The notes under the pieces: model-generated | The model's database searches: none | The model's input: the letters and a program-made list of their open reading frames with translations, nothing else | Told to the model about the DNA's origin: nothing | Made by a program: the position numbers and the translations under genes | Part shown: positions 44,360 to 52,885 of the stretch, piece after piece | How the letters are laid out: every line of letters begins with the position of its first letter | Position numbering within the stretch: position 1 is the stretch's first letter | Source of the DNA: VXPQ01 sp965117025 | Lineage (GTDB): Bacteria > Bacteroidota > Rhodothermia > Rhodothermales > VXPQ01 | Assembly: GCA_965117025.1 (NCBI GenBank) | Contig: OZ220746.1 | Location: 2,728,001-2,792,000 of the forward strand | DNA length: 64,000 bases | Direction of reading: 5' to 3'

Positions 44360-44986
44360 CTACTCGTTCGCCTCCCTGATCGCTTCCAGTTCAGCAATCG
44401 TCCAGGGTTCCGCGCGGTCTGCTACGGCTTCCCGCACCTCTGCTACCGTTTCGGGCGTGATTTCTGTGCCGTCGTTGCCCCATTCCGTGCGGATATAGGT
44501 GAGCAGGGCTGCCATCTCTTCGTCGTTCAGGAAACTTCCCCAAGGCGGCATCGCGCCGGTATACACCATGCCATTCACCTCGATTTCCCCGGTCATCCCG
44601 TTCAGGATAATCCGGATGAGTACTCCCTCATCGCCTGTTACCCAATCGGTTCCGGTGAGCGGAGGAAATACGCCCGGCACGCCGCCCCCGTTCATCTGGT
44701 GACATGACATGCAGCGTGTCAGGTAAATCTCGGCTCCGTCCTGCGGGGAAGAGATCGGAGCGGGATGCGCTTTGTTTTCGGAATATTCCGTCGGCGGGCC
44801 TGTGTGATCGGACGGTGCCGGGCGATCCATAAAAACGGCTCCTGAACCGATCAGCCCCACAAGGCTTGCCAGAAACAGGGTTGTGAGTTTCTTGCGCCGG
44901 GAAGAGGGGGTGTCGGAGCAATGCATGGACTGCCCGGGGTGGTTTTTGTGTTCCGTCCCTGTAGTACGATCGGCAAGGGGATTCAT
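44360..44986 (-). CDS. Membrane-anchored mono-heme cytochrome c
   Basis: 208 residues with an N-terminal hydrophobic anchor (LTTLFLASLVGLIGSGAVF, about 34-52) and a periplasmic class-I cytochrome c domain. The heme-attachment motif is CMSCH (residues 92-96), the likely axial Met lies in GAMPPWGSFLNDEEMAALL, and a typical C-terminal YIRTEWGN follows. The start ATG at 44986 overlaps the stop of the upstream ThuA/sugar-dehydrogenase gene (ATGA). A later ATG at 44926 is possible. It probably accepts electrons from the neighbouring PQQ-type dehydrogenase and passes them to the respiratory chain. Confidence 0.85.
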   Translation of the reverse strand: MNPLADRTTGTEHKNHPGQSMHCSDTPSSRRKKLTTLFLASLVGLIGSGAVFMDRPAPSDHTGPPTEYSENKAHPAPISSPQDGAEIYLTRCMSCHQMNGGGVPGVFPPLTGTDWVTGDEGVLIRIILNGMTGEIEVNGMVYTGAMPPWGSFLNDEEMAALLTYIRTEWGNDGTEITPETVAEVREAVADRAEPWTIAELEAIREANE

Positions 44987-47466
44987 TTTTCCGAAGAATT
45001 GGTCGTGTTGTTTGGTATCCAGCGGTATCGCGTAAGACGGGAATTCGGTCCCGGATCCCAGAAACCGTCGAATTCCGCCACGTAAATGCTGCCGTCGGGT
45101 CCGGTTTCCATGGAAATGGGGGCCGTTCGTGTCAGCACGTCGAATGTCTTGATGTTCAGCAAGCGCTTGGCGGGAATCTCGAGGGCCAGAGGAGTGTTTT
45201 TCACACTCTGTTCCGCGTCGCTCCTGAAGATGCTGTCGCTGACATGCCCCCATTTGATCCAGCGTCGCGACCAGTCGTAGACAAAGAGTCCGTTTTGTAC
45301 GAGGTCGGGGAAGGCGCCTTCGCCCTCATGCCGGTAGATGGGTCCGACGGTAGCTGATCGCCCGCCCGATTCATAGGTGTATTCCCATATGGGGGGTACG
45401 AAATTCGGAATATGCTCGGGCGTGATTTCGTTGTAGAACAGCCTGCCCATATTGCGGGGCCACCCGAAGTTTTCGCCGCCTTTTTCCGAGATGTTATATT
45501 CGTCATAGTCGAATCCCGCATCGGGGCCCACGACGCCGATGTACAGGGCGCCCGTTTCGTGGTCGACCTTGAATCGATACGGATTGCGCAGACCATACGC
45601 GTAGATTTCCCACCGTACGCCGGGTTCGCCGAAGAAGGGATTGTCCTTCGGAATGGAGCCATCCTTATGAATCCGCAGGATTTTTCCGCGCAGGTCCTGG
45701 AGATTTTGCGCGCTGCGTTCCGAGTCCACCAGGCGGGTCCAGTGTATCCGGGACAAATCGTGGCGGGCCATGAAGTCATCGATGCGTTCCTGGGATATTT
45801 CCCATTGAGGGCGTACTTCGGACATGCCCGTATCCCCTGTAGACAGGTACAGGGACCCATCCGGGCCCCACTCGATGTCGCCGCCCTGGTGACAGCACTG
45901 GGGTTCCGTGGGCACGCGCAGCAGCACCTTTTCGCTGGCCATGTCCAATGCGCCGTCCTGGTAGGTAAACCGCGAGAGCGTGTTGATGAAGGTTTTCTGC
46001 TCCGTGTAGTACAGATAGATATACGGAGCGCCTTCGTAGAACGCAGGATCCACCTCGATGCCCAGCAGGCCGTGTTCGACATTGGTCGGATCCGTGGTGT
46101 CGAGGTGTGCAATCTGCCGGGTTTCGCCCGTTTCGGCGTCGTAGCGGTGTATTTTGCCGCGCAATTCGATGATCCAGACATGGCCCTGGTTGTCCACTGC
46201 AATATCATCGGGCCATACGTCTTCGGCGAGCACTTCATAAGCGCGCTTTCCCCTTCCTGTATCGGCAGGGATCCGTCCGGCGACAATCCGCATGCCCTGC
46301 AACAAGTGCTGCATGAACGCGGGCGTGGTCCAGACATCCTCGAAATGTCCGAGTTTGGTATAGAAGACGTGTCCGCCGCCGTATTCCTGGAGCCACGAGA
46401 TCGGGTAGTCGTTAGCGAGGATGCCTGCCGGTCCCTCTTCAATACCAACGCTCGGCATATCGAGGGAGGCCAGCACGTGGACGTTCCAGCGCGGATTTTC
46501 GTCGAGGACGTATATCTCGTCGTGTATCCGGAAACCGTCTCCGAAGTGGGCCACGGCGGGGTTCTCCGGATCTTCTATTTTGATGCGTACGGATTGCGTC
46601 CAGGGATGGTTTTTGAACAGTCCGCCGCCGACCATATCCCGGTACCAGTCCCACCCGTACAGCGCATCCAGCGCGGCATGCGCGCCGGCGATGCCTTTGC
46701 CCGAAGCGAGAAAGGTGCGGATCGCCTCACGCTGATCTTCCGTCATGCCGTCGGGGACCGCCGTGTCCTCCGGGTTCAGGCGGGTGGCGGGCACGGGGAG
46801 AACGCCGTCCCCAAGACCGGATCGCCAGCGGGCATCGAATGCGTCGGGCGTCAGTTCGCCGGAAACGTAAATGTGCCCGTATGCCGATTGCGTATCGAAA
46901 CTGAATTCCAGCATCGGCGGGTCGTACGTCAGATCCTCCAGCGGTATGGGAGGGGCGCCGGGAGCGGTCAGGATCGCCCCGGAAGGGCTGTCGCTGTCGA
47001 GGTTTTCAAAGGAGAACGAGGCCTCCGCAGCGCCTTCAAGCGTCTGGAACGTGAACCCGTAGATTGCCGCTGCGGCCTCTTCTTCGCTTTTCTCGGCTTC
47101 AGCCTGGATGCGTAATGTCGAATTCGCGAACAGGAGCAGATCATACCCGGCGAGATTTTCGTCGTTGAGTAGCGTAAGATCTTCCGTGACATCAAAATCG
47201 AATTCGGTGGTCGCGGCGATCGCGGGCAACAATTCCCTGATGGTTTCGATGGAGCTGTGCCGGAATCCGTGCGTCGTCGTTACGGCAAGCACCCGAATGG
47301 GGTCGCGATCTTCGGATACGGCAAGATGTTGCGCGACCGTTTCAGGGTCGAGCTGCTTATTGATAGGCGGCGGGGCATCTGCATCCTGAGCGTGTACAGG
47401 GAGCGCACAAGCCGTGCCGAAAAGACAAACGAAGAACAGGAATATGCCGGGCCGGCGTGTCTTCAT
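44983..47466 (-). CDS. Secreted ThuA/PQQ-type sugar dehydrogenase fusion
   Basis: 827 residues. The signal peptide covers about 1-27 (FLFFVCLFGTACALPVHAQ). A ThuA-like alpha/beta domain follows (about 55-400: VLAVTTTHGFRHSSIETIRE, GGGHVFYTKLGHFEDVW). From about 405 a glucose/sorbosone-dehydrogenase-like beta-propeller (EVLAEDVWPDDIAVDNQGHV, the diagnostic PQCCHQGGDIEWGPDGSLYL, YGLRNPYRFKVDHETGALYI) would bind PQQ. The substrate is probably a sugar or sugar-like compound in the periplasm. In related bacteria these two domains are often fused to a cytochrome c; here the cytochrome is the next, overlapping gene. Start at 47466, with the open frame extending to 47547. Confidence 0.85.
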   Translation of the reverse strand: MKTRRPGIFLFFVCLFGTACALPVHAQDADAPPPINKQLDPETVAQHLAVSEDRDPIRVLAVTTTHGFRHSSIETIRELLPAIAATTEFDFDVTEDLTLLNDENLAGYDLLLFANSTLRIQAEAEKSEEEAAAAIYGFTFQTLEGAAEASFSFENLDSDSPSGAILTAPGAPPIPLEDLTYDPPMLEFSFDTQSAYGHIYVSGELTPDAFDARWRSGLGDGVLPVPATRLNPEDTAVPDGMTEDQREAIRTFLASGKGIAGAHAALDALYGWDWYRDMVGGGLFKNHPWTQSVRIKIEDPENPAVAHFGDGFRIHDEIYVLDENPRWNVHVLASLDMPSVGIEEGPAGILANDYPISWLQEYGGGHVFYTKLGHFEDVWTTPAFMQHLLQGMRIVAGRIPADTGRGKRAYEVLAEDVWPDDIAVDNQGHVWIIELRGKIHRYDAETGETRQIAHLDTTDPTNVEHGLLGIEVDPAFYEGAPYIYLYYTEQKTFINTLSRFTYQDGALDMASEKVLLRVPTEPQCCHQGGDIEWGPDGSLYLSTGDTGMSEVRPQWEISQERIDDFMARHDLSRIHWTRLVDSERSAQNLQDLRGKILRIHKDGSIPKDNPFFGEPGVRWEIYAYGLRNPYRFKVDHETGALYIGVVGPDAGFDYDEYNISEKGGENFGWPRNMGRLFYNEITPEHIPNFVPPIWEYTYESGGRSATVGPIYRHEGEGAFPDLVQNGLFVYDWSRRWIKWGHVSDSIFRSDAEQSVKNTPLALEIPAKRLLNIKTFDVLTRTAPISMETGPDGSIYVAEFDGFWDPGPNSRLTRYRWIPNNTTNSSEK

Positions 47467-47543
47467 AGCGTATACGGTTTCTGTACGGTGGGGAAACAGG
47501 GGAATGGGGTTGCGCAGGGTAGAAAAAATGTTCGGCAGCGGGG

Positions 47544-48389
47544 TCAATGGTCTGTGATTCCGGCAAAACCGGCATGCTGCAGGGCGGTCATAAGGCCGCC
47601 CTCCATCCGGACGGGTTCGATACTGCCGTTACCATTGGCGTCCACCCCCTGCATGCTCTTTTCAAGGAGGCCCACCATGTCCGCAGCATGGCTCCGCGCC
47701 ATTTCCACATCGTCGCCATAGTCCGTTTTGAGAATGTTCAACGCCTGGGCGAATGCCTCGTGGAGCCAGCCTGTGTCCGCAGTGGACATCCAGAACTCGA
47801 TGGGAGCATCCCATTCGTAGGTGAGATCTACCCGGGGTTGCCGTTCTCCTTTTGTGACGCCGTCATCGATTTTCATCCACCCGATCACATTGTTCAGGGA
47901 ATGCACCACATGGGGGCCGTGCGTAACGATGGCCGGATCTGCCGAGCCGCTCCGCATGTTGTTTTCGATGATACGGCGGATGTGTCGCCCCCTGCCCACA
48001 ATGCCAAGAAGCAAGGGGTCGTCGATAGCCGGCGTTTCCGATTCGTATCGTGTGGCGAAGGCCCTGTCGTAGTCGGCGAAGGCCACTTGCCAGCGGGTCA
48101 TCCAGCCATGCATGTGAGCGGCTCCTGCGGCATCTTCTTCCGGCAAGCCGGAGGGCATGCCCCAGACCGCTTGGAATACCTGGTCCGCATGCTCCTTCAC
48201 CGCCTCTACGGTAGGCGCCTCGGCTGCCTGCCGTGCAGCCTCCAGCGCACCTGCTGTGAGATCATGAAGTTCGGTGAGTATCGGACCGATGTCCTGCCCG
48301 GATGCCCGCAGGGAAGGCCATCCGCAGAGCAGAATGGGCAGGAACCAGACGGACAAGCGGAGCGCAAGGGATTGCATAGAGGTTTTCAT
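47544..48389 (-). CDS. Secreted protein with EF-hand-like loop, function unknown
   Basis: 281 residues. The signal peptide lies at about 1-33 (LRLSVWFLPILLCGWPSLRASG). The mature part is helical. Near the C terminus DANGNGSIEPVRMEGG has the spacing of a calcium-binding loop (D-x-N-x-N-G-x-I). It lies 77 bp upstream of the sugar-dehydrogenase gene on the same strand and may be in the same operon. An ATG four codons later (48377) is an alternative start. The family is not recognised. Confidence 0.7.
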   Translation of the reverse strand: MKTSMQSLALRLSVWFLPILLCGWPSLRASGQDIGPILTELHDLTAGALEAARQAAEAPTVEAVKEHADQVFQAVWGMPSGLPEEDAAGAAHMHGWMTRWQVAFADYDRAFATRYESETPAIDDPLLLGIVGRGRHIRRIIENNMRSGSADPAIVTHGPHVVHSLNNVIGWMKIDDGVTKGERQPRVDLTYEWDAPIEFWMSTADTGWLHEAFAQALNILKTDYGDDVEMARSHAADMVGLLEKSMQGVDANGNGSIEPVRMEGGLMTALQHAGFAGITDH

Positions 48390-48462
48390 GGCAACTGAGC
48401 TCAGGCAGGATCGGGTTCGAATCGTTGCAATCATCGTGTGCGGATACGGAATACCGGCCCGA

Positions 48463-49497
48463 TTATTTGTCACGGCGAATGGTATAATCGACCAGGCCGA
48501 GCATGGCGTCTCGCGCTCCCGTCGGGGGCATATTCCGGAGCAATTTGCGGGCCGTATCCGCGTGTTCATGCATTTTTCGGCGGGCATAGGCTATGCCGCC
48601 CCGGCGTTCGGCATAGGCATATATAGCCTGTCTGTCGCTGCGGTTCTTCCTTTTTTTACGGACAATGCGCAGAATATCGCGTCGTTCTTTGGGGGCGGCT
48701 TCCGCCAGTGCGTGAATAAGCGGGAGGGTCATCTTCTTTTCCTGCAGGTCGATACCGATGGGCTTGCCGACGTCTTTGGCTCCATAGTCGAAAAGGTCGT
48801 CCCGTATCTGGAAAGCCAATCCAAGATGTTCGCCGGCTTCCTGCATGGTGTGCAATACGTCGCGGTCGGCGGAAGCGCTCAGGGCGCCGCACCCCATACA
48901 GGCTGCAATGAGCGAAGCCGTTTTGTCCGAGATAATCCGGAAGTAGGTTTTTTCGTCGATGTCGAGCCGGCGGGTCTTTTCGATCTGAAGCAGTTCTCCC
49001 TCACTCATCCGGCGTACCGCGTCGGAGAGTATATGAAGCAGTTCGTAGTCTCCGTACCGGAGTGACAGCAACAGGCCGCGGCTGAGCAGAAAATCGCCGA
49101 AGAGGACAGCGACCTTGTTTTTCCAGAGTGCATTGACAGAGAAGGCGCTGCGCCGTCGTTCGGCGGTGTCCACTACATCGTCGTGCACCAGGGTAGCGGT
49201 ATGCATCAATTCGACAAGCGCCGCCGCCCGGTATGTGGTTTCGTTGATGCCTCCGCACATTTTTGCCGACAGAAGGACAAGCATGGGGCGAATCTCTTTG
49301 CCCTTCTGGCGCAGCATGTACTGTGTGACCTTGTCAAGCAAATTGCCGTCGGAACGTACGGAGTCCCGAAAATACCGGCGGAAGACACCGAGTTCCTCAT
49401 CGACGGTAGCGCGAATGTCCCGTAGCGTGCCGGGAATATCCCCGACGGCCGGCAGCGTATCGGAACGTTCGGGCAATAGAGTATCCGTTTCCGGCAT
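48463..49497 (-). CDS. Polyprenyl diphosphate synthase
   Basis: 344 residues, trans-isoprenyl diphosphate synthase. The first Asp-rich motif is TLVHDDVVDTAERRR, with GKEIRPMLVLLSAKM before it. The second is LAFQIRDDLFDYGAKDVGK. The two aspartate motifs and the length indicate a medium/long-chain (C35-C50) synthase that makes the side chain of menaquinone, rather than FPP synthase. The product length cannot be read reliably. The start is the ATG at 49497 (MPETDTLLPERSD). It uses C5 units from the MEP pathway, two genes of which (ispD, ispF) are also in the window. Confidence 0.92.
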   Translation of the reverse strand: MPETDTLLPERSDTLPAVGDIPGTLRDIRATVDEELGVFRRYFRDSVRSDGNLLDKVTQYMLRQKGKEIRPMLVLLSAKMCGGINETTYRAAALVELMHTATLVHDDVVDTAERRRSAFSVNALWKNKVAVLFGDFLLSRGLLLSLRYGDYELLHILSDAVRRMSEGELLQIEKTRRLDIDEKTYFRIISDKTASLIAACMGCGALSASADRDVLHTMQEAGEHLGLAFQIRDDLFDYGAKDVGKPIGIDLQEKKMTLPLIHALAEAAPKERRDILRIVRKKRKNRSDRQAIYAYAERRGGIAYARRKMHEHADTARKLLRNMPPTGARDAMLGLVDYTIRRDK

Positions 49498-49698
49498 ACA
49501 GAGGTGAAATACGAAGAGTTGCTGTACGCTTAATCCTGGGAGATAAGGTAATGTATACGCCGATTTATTGCAGATGGTTGCCTGCTCTGCGGAAAGGAAA
49601 ACAGGTTGTTGTGCAGCCAGGTGCGTGGCCTGTTGCCCTGTCGCCTCGGACATGGTATTCCGGAAGACACCCTGTCCCGGCGGGCCCCATGCCGTGCG

Positions 49699-50235
49699 TC
49701 ACCGGGTAATAATGATCGTGTCCGGTACGATAAACGCATCGGTGAAATGCCGGACAAGGACACTATGCAACGTCTGGGCTTCTTCGCGCGACAGAAAGTC
49801 CCCGACGCGAATGCGGTAATACGGCTGGCTGTATACGTTGTAGACAGGGAGTCCCTCGGGAAAAATTTCCTCGGGCACAGTGCCTTCGTCATGCTGTTGC
49901 CGCCACCAGGCCTGTACGTTTTCCTGTGCCCCCGTGGCTGCGTTGCGTTCGATAGACGAAAATATCTGTACCCGGAATCCCGGTACTTCCGATCGGAGTC
50001 CCTCGGCGGCACGGCCTTCCATTAGCTGGGCCGGAACGTCGTGTGCGACGGTCGCCAGCGTGTCCGGAGGCGCATCGGGATATGGGGAAGGATCGAAGTT
50101 TTCATAGCGGGAAATATCGACAACCGGTGTCGGTAGAGCGCGTACATCCACGGTAGTGCTTCTCTCGGAAGAAGCACAGCCCCATGTGATCGCAATCAGT
50201 AGCACTGCCGCGCTGTATCGCATTGCATTCATCAT
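49699..50235 (-). CDS. SPOR-domain lipoprotein
   Basis: 178 residues with a lipoprotein signal (YSAAVLLIAITWGCASS, Cys at residue 20) and a C-terminal SPOR repeat domain from about residue 88. That domain has GFRVQIFSSIERNAATGAQE and YYRIRVGDFLSREEAQTLHS. SPOR domains bind denuded peptidoglycan, so the protein probably sits in the outer membrane and contacts septal wall. It is divergent from the promoter at 50330. Confidence 0.85.
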   Translation of the reverse strand: MMNAMRYSAAVLLIAITWGCASSERSTTVDVRALPTPVVDISRYENFDPSPYPDAPPDTLATVAHDVPAQLMEGRAAEGLRSEVPGFRVQIFSSIERNAATGAQENVQAWWRQQHDEGTVPEEIFPEGLPVYNVYSQPYYRIRVGDFLSREEAQTLHSVLVRHFTDAFIVPDTIIITR

Positions 50236-50329
50236 TTTTTCAGATCCTGATAATCACGCTTATTGTCCCGAAGAAACATTTAAATAGTATGATTTAAGAA
50301 AAAGTGTGGTTCCTTCTGTTCCTGACTAT

Positions 50330-50358
50330 TTGTCCCGTTTGCGGGCGTGTTTTATATT
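50330..50358 (+). promoter_or_regulatory. Sigma-70-like promoter for the small basic protein gene
   Basis: TTGTCC (50330-50335) and TATATT (50353-50358) with an exact 17-bp spacer. The start would be near 50365, leaving about 135 nt of leader before the ATG at 50499. Confidence 0.5.
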
Positions 50359-50498
50359 GGGCAACTGTTAAGGCGTTGTGTGGAGTAAATGTGTGAATAT
50401 CTTATAGAGGTGCCCCGGGCCGGGTCATTGCTTTGGGTTTCATGCCTGACCACACATCGTGCATCATGTATTCCTTAATTCATCTACCTACCCTGACC

Positions 50499-50819
50499 AT
50501 GGCATTTCGTACTTCCACACTTTCCAAGGATGATGCGCTATCACAACTTGCATCCATGCGTTCGCGCCGCGGCAGTAGCCGTCCCGGCCGCCGAAGCAAG
50601 TATGCCGGAATATCCGAAAGAGCTGCTCTGTTAACGGAAGATACTGTTCTCCGGGTTGTTATCCCCAAGAAGCAGGTACAACCACTGAAGGCATACCTGC
50701 TGAAACATCACGGGCGCATATTCACCGTCAAAACCGCGCCGAAGAGCGAAGAGGATGTGACAGCCTTCATCTTTCGCCAGAATTTGCCACCGAAACGGAG
50801 TTACGCGAAAAAGACGTGA
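50499..50819 (+). CDS. Small basic protein, function unknown
   Basis: 106 residues beginning MAFRTSTLSKDDALSQLASM, with Arg/Ser/Lys-rich segments (RSRRGSSRPGRRSKY) and a basic C terminus (PPKRSYAKKT). Its charge suggests nucleic-acid binding, but the family is not recognised. The frame is open back to 50433. The ATG at 50499 follows a long leader and gives a natural N terminus. Its last ten codons, including the stop, are the first unit of the 40-bp tandem array that follows, so the gene's 3' end has been amplified. Confidence 0.65.
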   Translation: MAFRTSTLSKDDALSQLASMRSRRGSSRPGRRSKYAGISERAALLTEDTVLRVVIPKKQVQPLKAYLLKHHGRIFTVKTAPKSEEDVTAFIFRQNLPPKRSYAKKT

Positions 50820-51025
50820 GGCGGAGTTCGCGAAACGGAGTTACGCGAAAAAGACGTGAGGCGGAGTTCGCGAAACGGAGTTACGCGAAAAAGACGTGAG
50901 GCGGAGTTCGCGAAACGGAGTTACGCGAAAAAGGCGTGAGGCGGAGTTCGCGAAACGGAGTTACGCGAAAAAGACGTGAGGCGGAGTTCGCGAAACGGAG
51001 TTACGCGAAAAGACGTGAGGCGGAG
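50791..51025. repeat. 40-bp tandem repeat, nearly six copies
   Basis: Units begin CGAAACGGAGTTACGCG at 50791, 50831, 50871, 50911, 50951 and 50991. Copies 1, 2, 3 and 5 are identical, copy 4 has one A-to-G change and the last copy lacks one A and ends after 35 bp. The first copy contains the end of the upstream gene. No spacers and no nearby cas genes. Confidence 0.97.
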
Positions 51026-51100
51026 CATATCCCAATTCCAGGCCCATAACTTCGCATCCCGTTAATTTTTACAAATAGACATTAAGGGGATCGAACAAAC

Positions 51101-51943
51101 TCATCGAAGGATCTCTTCGAGTGCGGTGGCCGCATCTGTTTTCCGGTCCCGGTACTTTACGATGACGGGGGCGTAGAGCGAGAGCCTGTGTTGTTTTGCG
51201 AAGTTTCCCGAGGCGGCGCGTGCGCCTGGCGCCACGACCGCATTTTCGGGGACTTCGAGGACCCCTTGTTCATTGCGTCCGATGATATTTTCCTGCACGA
51301 TGTCGTAGAGACGCGTTGATCCGGTAAGCACCACGCCCGGTGCGAGGACGGCCCCGCCCCGGATAAGGCACCCTTCGTATACACCGCACCCTCCTCCCAC
51401 GAACACATCGTCCTCGACAATGACGGGTACTGCTCCGACCGGTTCAAGAACGCCCCCGATCTGTGCTGCCGCCGACAAGTGGACACGTTTGCCGATTTGC
51501 GCACAGCTTCCCACGAGCGCATGGGAATCGATCATGGTGTTCTCGTCTATGTAGGCGCCCGTATTCACGTACATCGGCGGCATGCAAACGACCCCGGGGG
51601 CGAGGTAGGCCCCGGTTCGAACCGTGGAACCGCCCGGTACGATACGTACCCTGTGCGCTGCATCGAAACTTCTTGGCGGATAGGTATCCTTGTCGAGAAA
51701 TGAAAAGGGGCTGGCTGAATAGTCGGCGAGCATGCCGATGCGAAAGCCCAGCAGGATAGCGCGTTTCACCCAGGCATGTGTGCTCCATGTACCCGCTTCG
51801 TTTCGTGACGCGGCGCGCACAGCTCCTCGGTCAAGTGCTGCCAGCACTTCATCTACGGCTTCCCGTGCGATATTCCGGGGCACTTCGTTTGGCTGCATGC
51901 CGGCCAACTCATCAATGCGGATTTCGAGTTCGGAAGCAGTCAT
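51101..51943 (-). CDS. dapD: Tetrahydrodipicolinate N-succinyltransferase
   Basis: 280 residues; succinylates tetrahydrodipicolinate in the lysine/meso-diaminopimelate pathway, feeding peptidoglycan. The left-handed beta-helix hexapeptides are clear (VRTGAYLAPGVVCMPPMYVN, DENTMIDSHALVGSCAQIG, VFVGGGCGVYEGCLIRGGAV), preceded by a helical domain with WVKRAILLGFRIG. Starts at the ATG at 51943 (MTASELEIRIDELAG). It lies 41 bp after the ppgK gene on the same strand, so the two are probably co-transcribed. Confidence 0.95.
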   Translation of the reverse strand: MTASELEIRIDELAGMQPNEVPRNIAREAVDEVLAALDRGAVRAASRNEAGTWSTHAWVKRAILLGFRIGMLADYSASPFSFLDKDTYPPRSFDAAHRVRIVPGGSTVRTGAYLAPGVVCMPPMYVNTGAYIDENTMIDSHALVGSCAQIGKRVHLSAAAQIGGVLEPVGAVPVIVEDDVFVGGGCGVYEGCLIRGGAVLAPGVVLTGSTRLYDIVQENIIGRNEQGVLEVPENAVVAPGARAASGNFAKQHRLSLYAPVIVKYRDRKTDAATALEEILR

Positions 51944-51984
51944 ATACGGAAAGGAATCCCTGAAAGAATTTTGTACAAGGCGGA

Positions 51985-52737
51985 TCAGGTGTATGCAACC
52001 AGGCGGCGGGCCGTCCATGCAGCGCCCACAATGCCCGCTTCATTTCTAAGTTCGGCGGTTAAGAGATCGGCCTTCGTGTCGAGCAAATGCAGGAATTTTT
52101 CACTCCGACTGGGTTTGCTGATGCCACCCCCGAGAATGATCGTGTCGATATCCAGCAGCCGTTCGAGGTGGCTCAGGTATTCCTGCATGCGCGCAGCCCA
52201 GGTTTCCCAATCCAGATTTTCCTCCTTGCGCACCCGGTCGGAGGCGTAGTGCTCAGCGACTCGGCCCTGCAGCCAGAAATGCCCGAATTCCGTATTTGGA
52301 ACGAGAGTATTGTCCACAAAGAGCGCGGATCCGATACCCGTACCGATGGTGAGCATCAGGACGACGCCTTGCAGGCCGTGGCCTGCCCCGAAATGCACTT
52401 CCGCCAGGGCCGCTGCGTCGGCGTCGTTAAGGACGGCGAACGGGCAGCCGGAGGCTTTGGAAAAAAGCCGGGCGGCATTCGTGCCGATCCAGGCGTCACT
52501 GATGTTTGCGGCGGTTTGCGCCACGCCCTGCTTGACACGGGCGGGAATACCGCAACCGACCGGACCTTTCCAGCCGAAGTGGTCCAGCATGGACACCACC
52601 ACAGCGGCAACCTCTTTCGGCGAGGCCCCCTCCGGGGTCGGTATGCGGAGGCGCTCTGCAGTGAGGCGACCGGTGCGAACGTCTACCGGAGCGCCCTTGA
52701 TTCCGGATCCGCCGACATCAATCCCGAAAATTTCCAC
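51985..52737 (-). CDS. ppgK: Polyphosphate glucokinase (ROK family)
   Basis: 250 residues; phosphorylates glucose using inorganic polyphosphate (and often ATP). Phosphate-binding IFGIDVGGSGIKGAPVDV is at the N terminus. The sugar-contact segment is VLNDADAAALAEVHFG, the LTIGTGIGSALFVDN glycine-rich loop follows, and the EFGHFW motif matches PpgK. No zinc-finger CxCGxxGC is seen, unlike ordinary ROK glucokinases, which supports PpgK. The start codon is GTG at 52737. Its substrate is made by the polyphosphate kinase about 2 kb away at 54857. Confidence 0.85.
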   Translation of the reverse strand: MEIFGIDVGGSGIKGAPVDVRTGRLTAERLRIPTPEGASPKEVAAVVVSMLDHFGWKGPVGCGIPARVKQGVAQTAANISDAWIGTNAARLFSKASGCPFAVLNDADAAALAEVHFGAGHGLQGVVLMLTIGTGIGSALFVDNTLVPNTEFGHFWLQGRVAEHYASDRVRKEENLDWETWAARMQEYLSHLERLLDIDTIILGGGISKPSRSEKFLHLLDTKADLLTAELRNEAGIVGAAWTARRLVAYT

Positions 52738-52885
52738 GGTGGAATCGTATCTTGGTCTGACAGATGCATGAAGGTGGGCGGATGCAGCGCTGCGGAGCCC
52801 TGTATCCTGCTTCCTTACCCCATTTTAAGGGATGGAGATGGTCCCGGCAAGTCTGCCGGTCACAAACTCCCCGATTCTTCAAGGC

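Noticed and set aside
50791..51025. CRISPR array
   Set aside because: The 40-bp units are contiguous with no spacers, the first is part of a coding region and there are no cas genes nearby.
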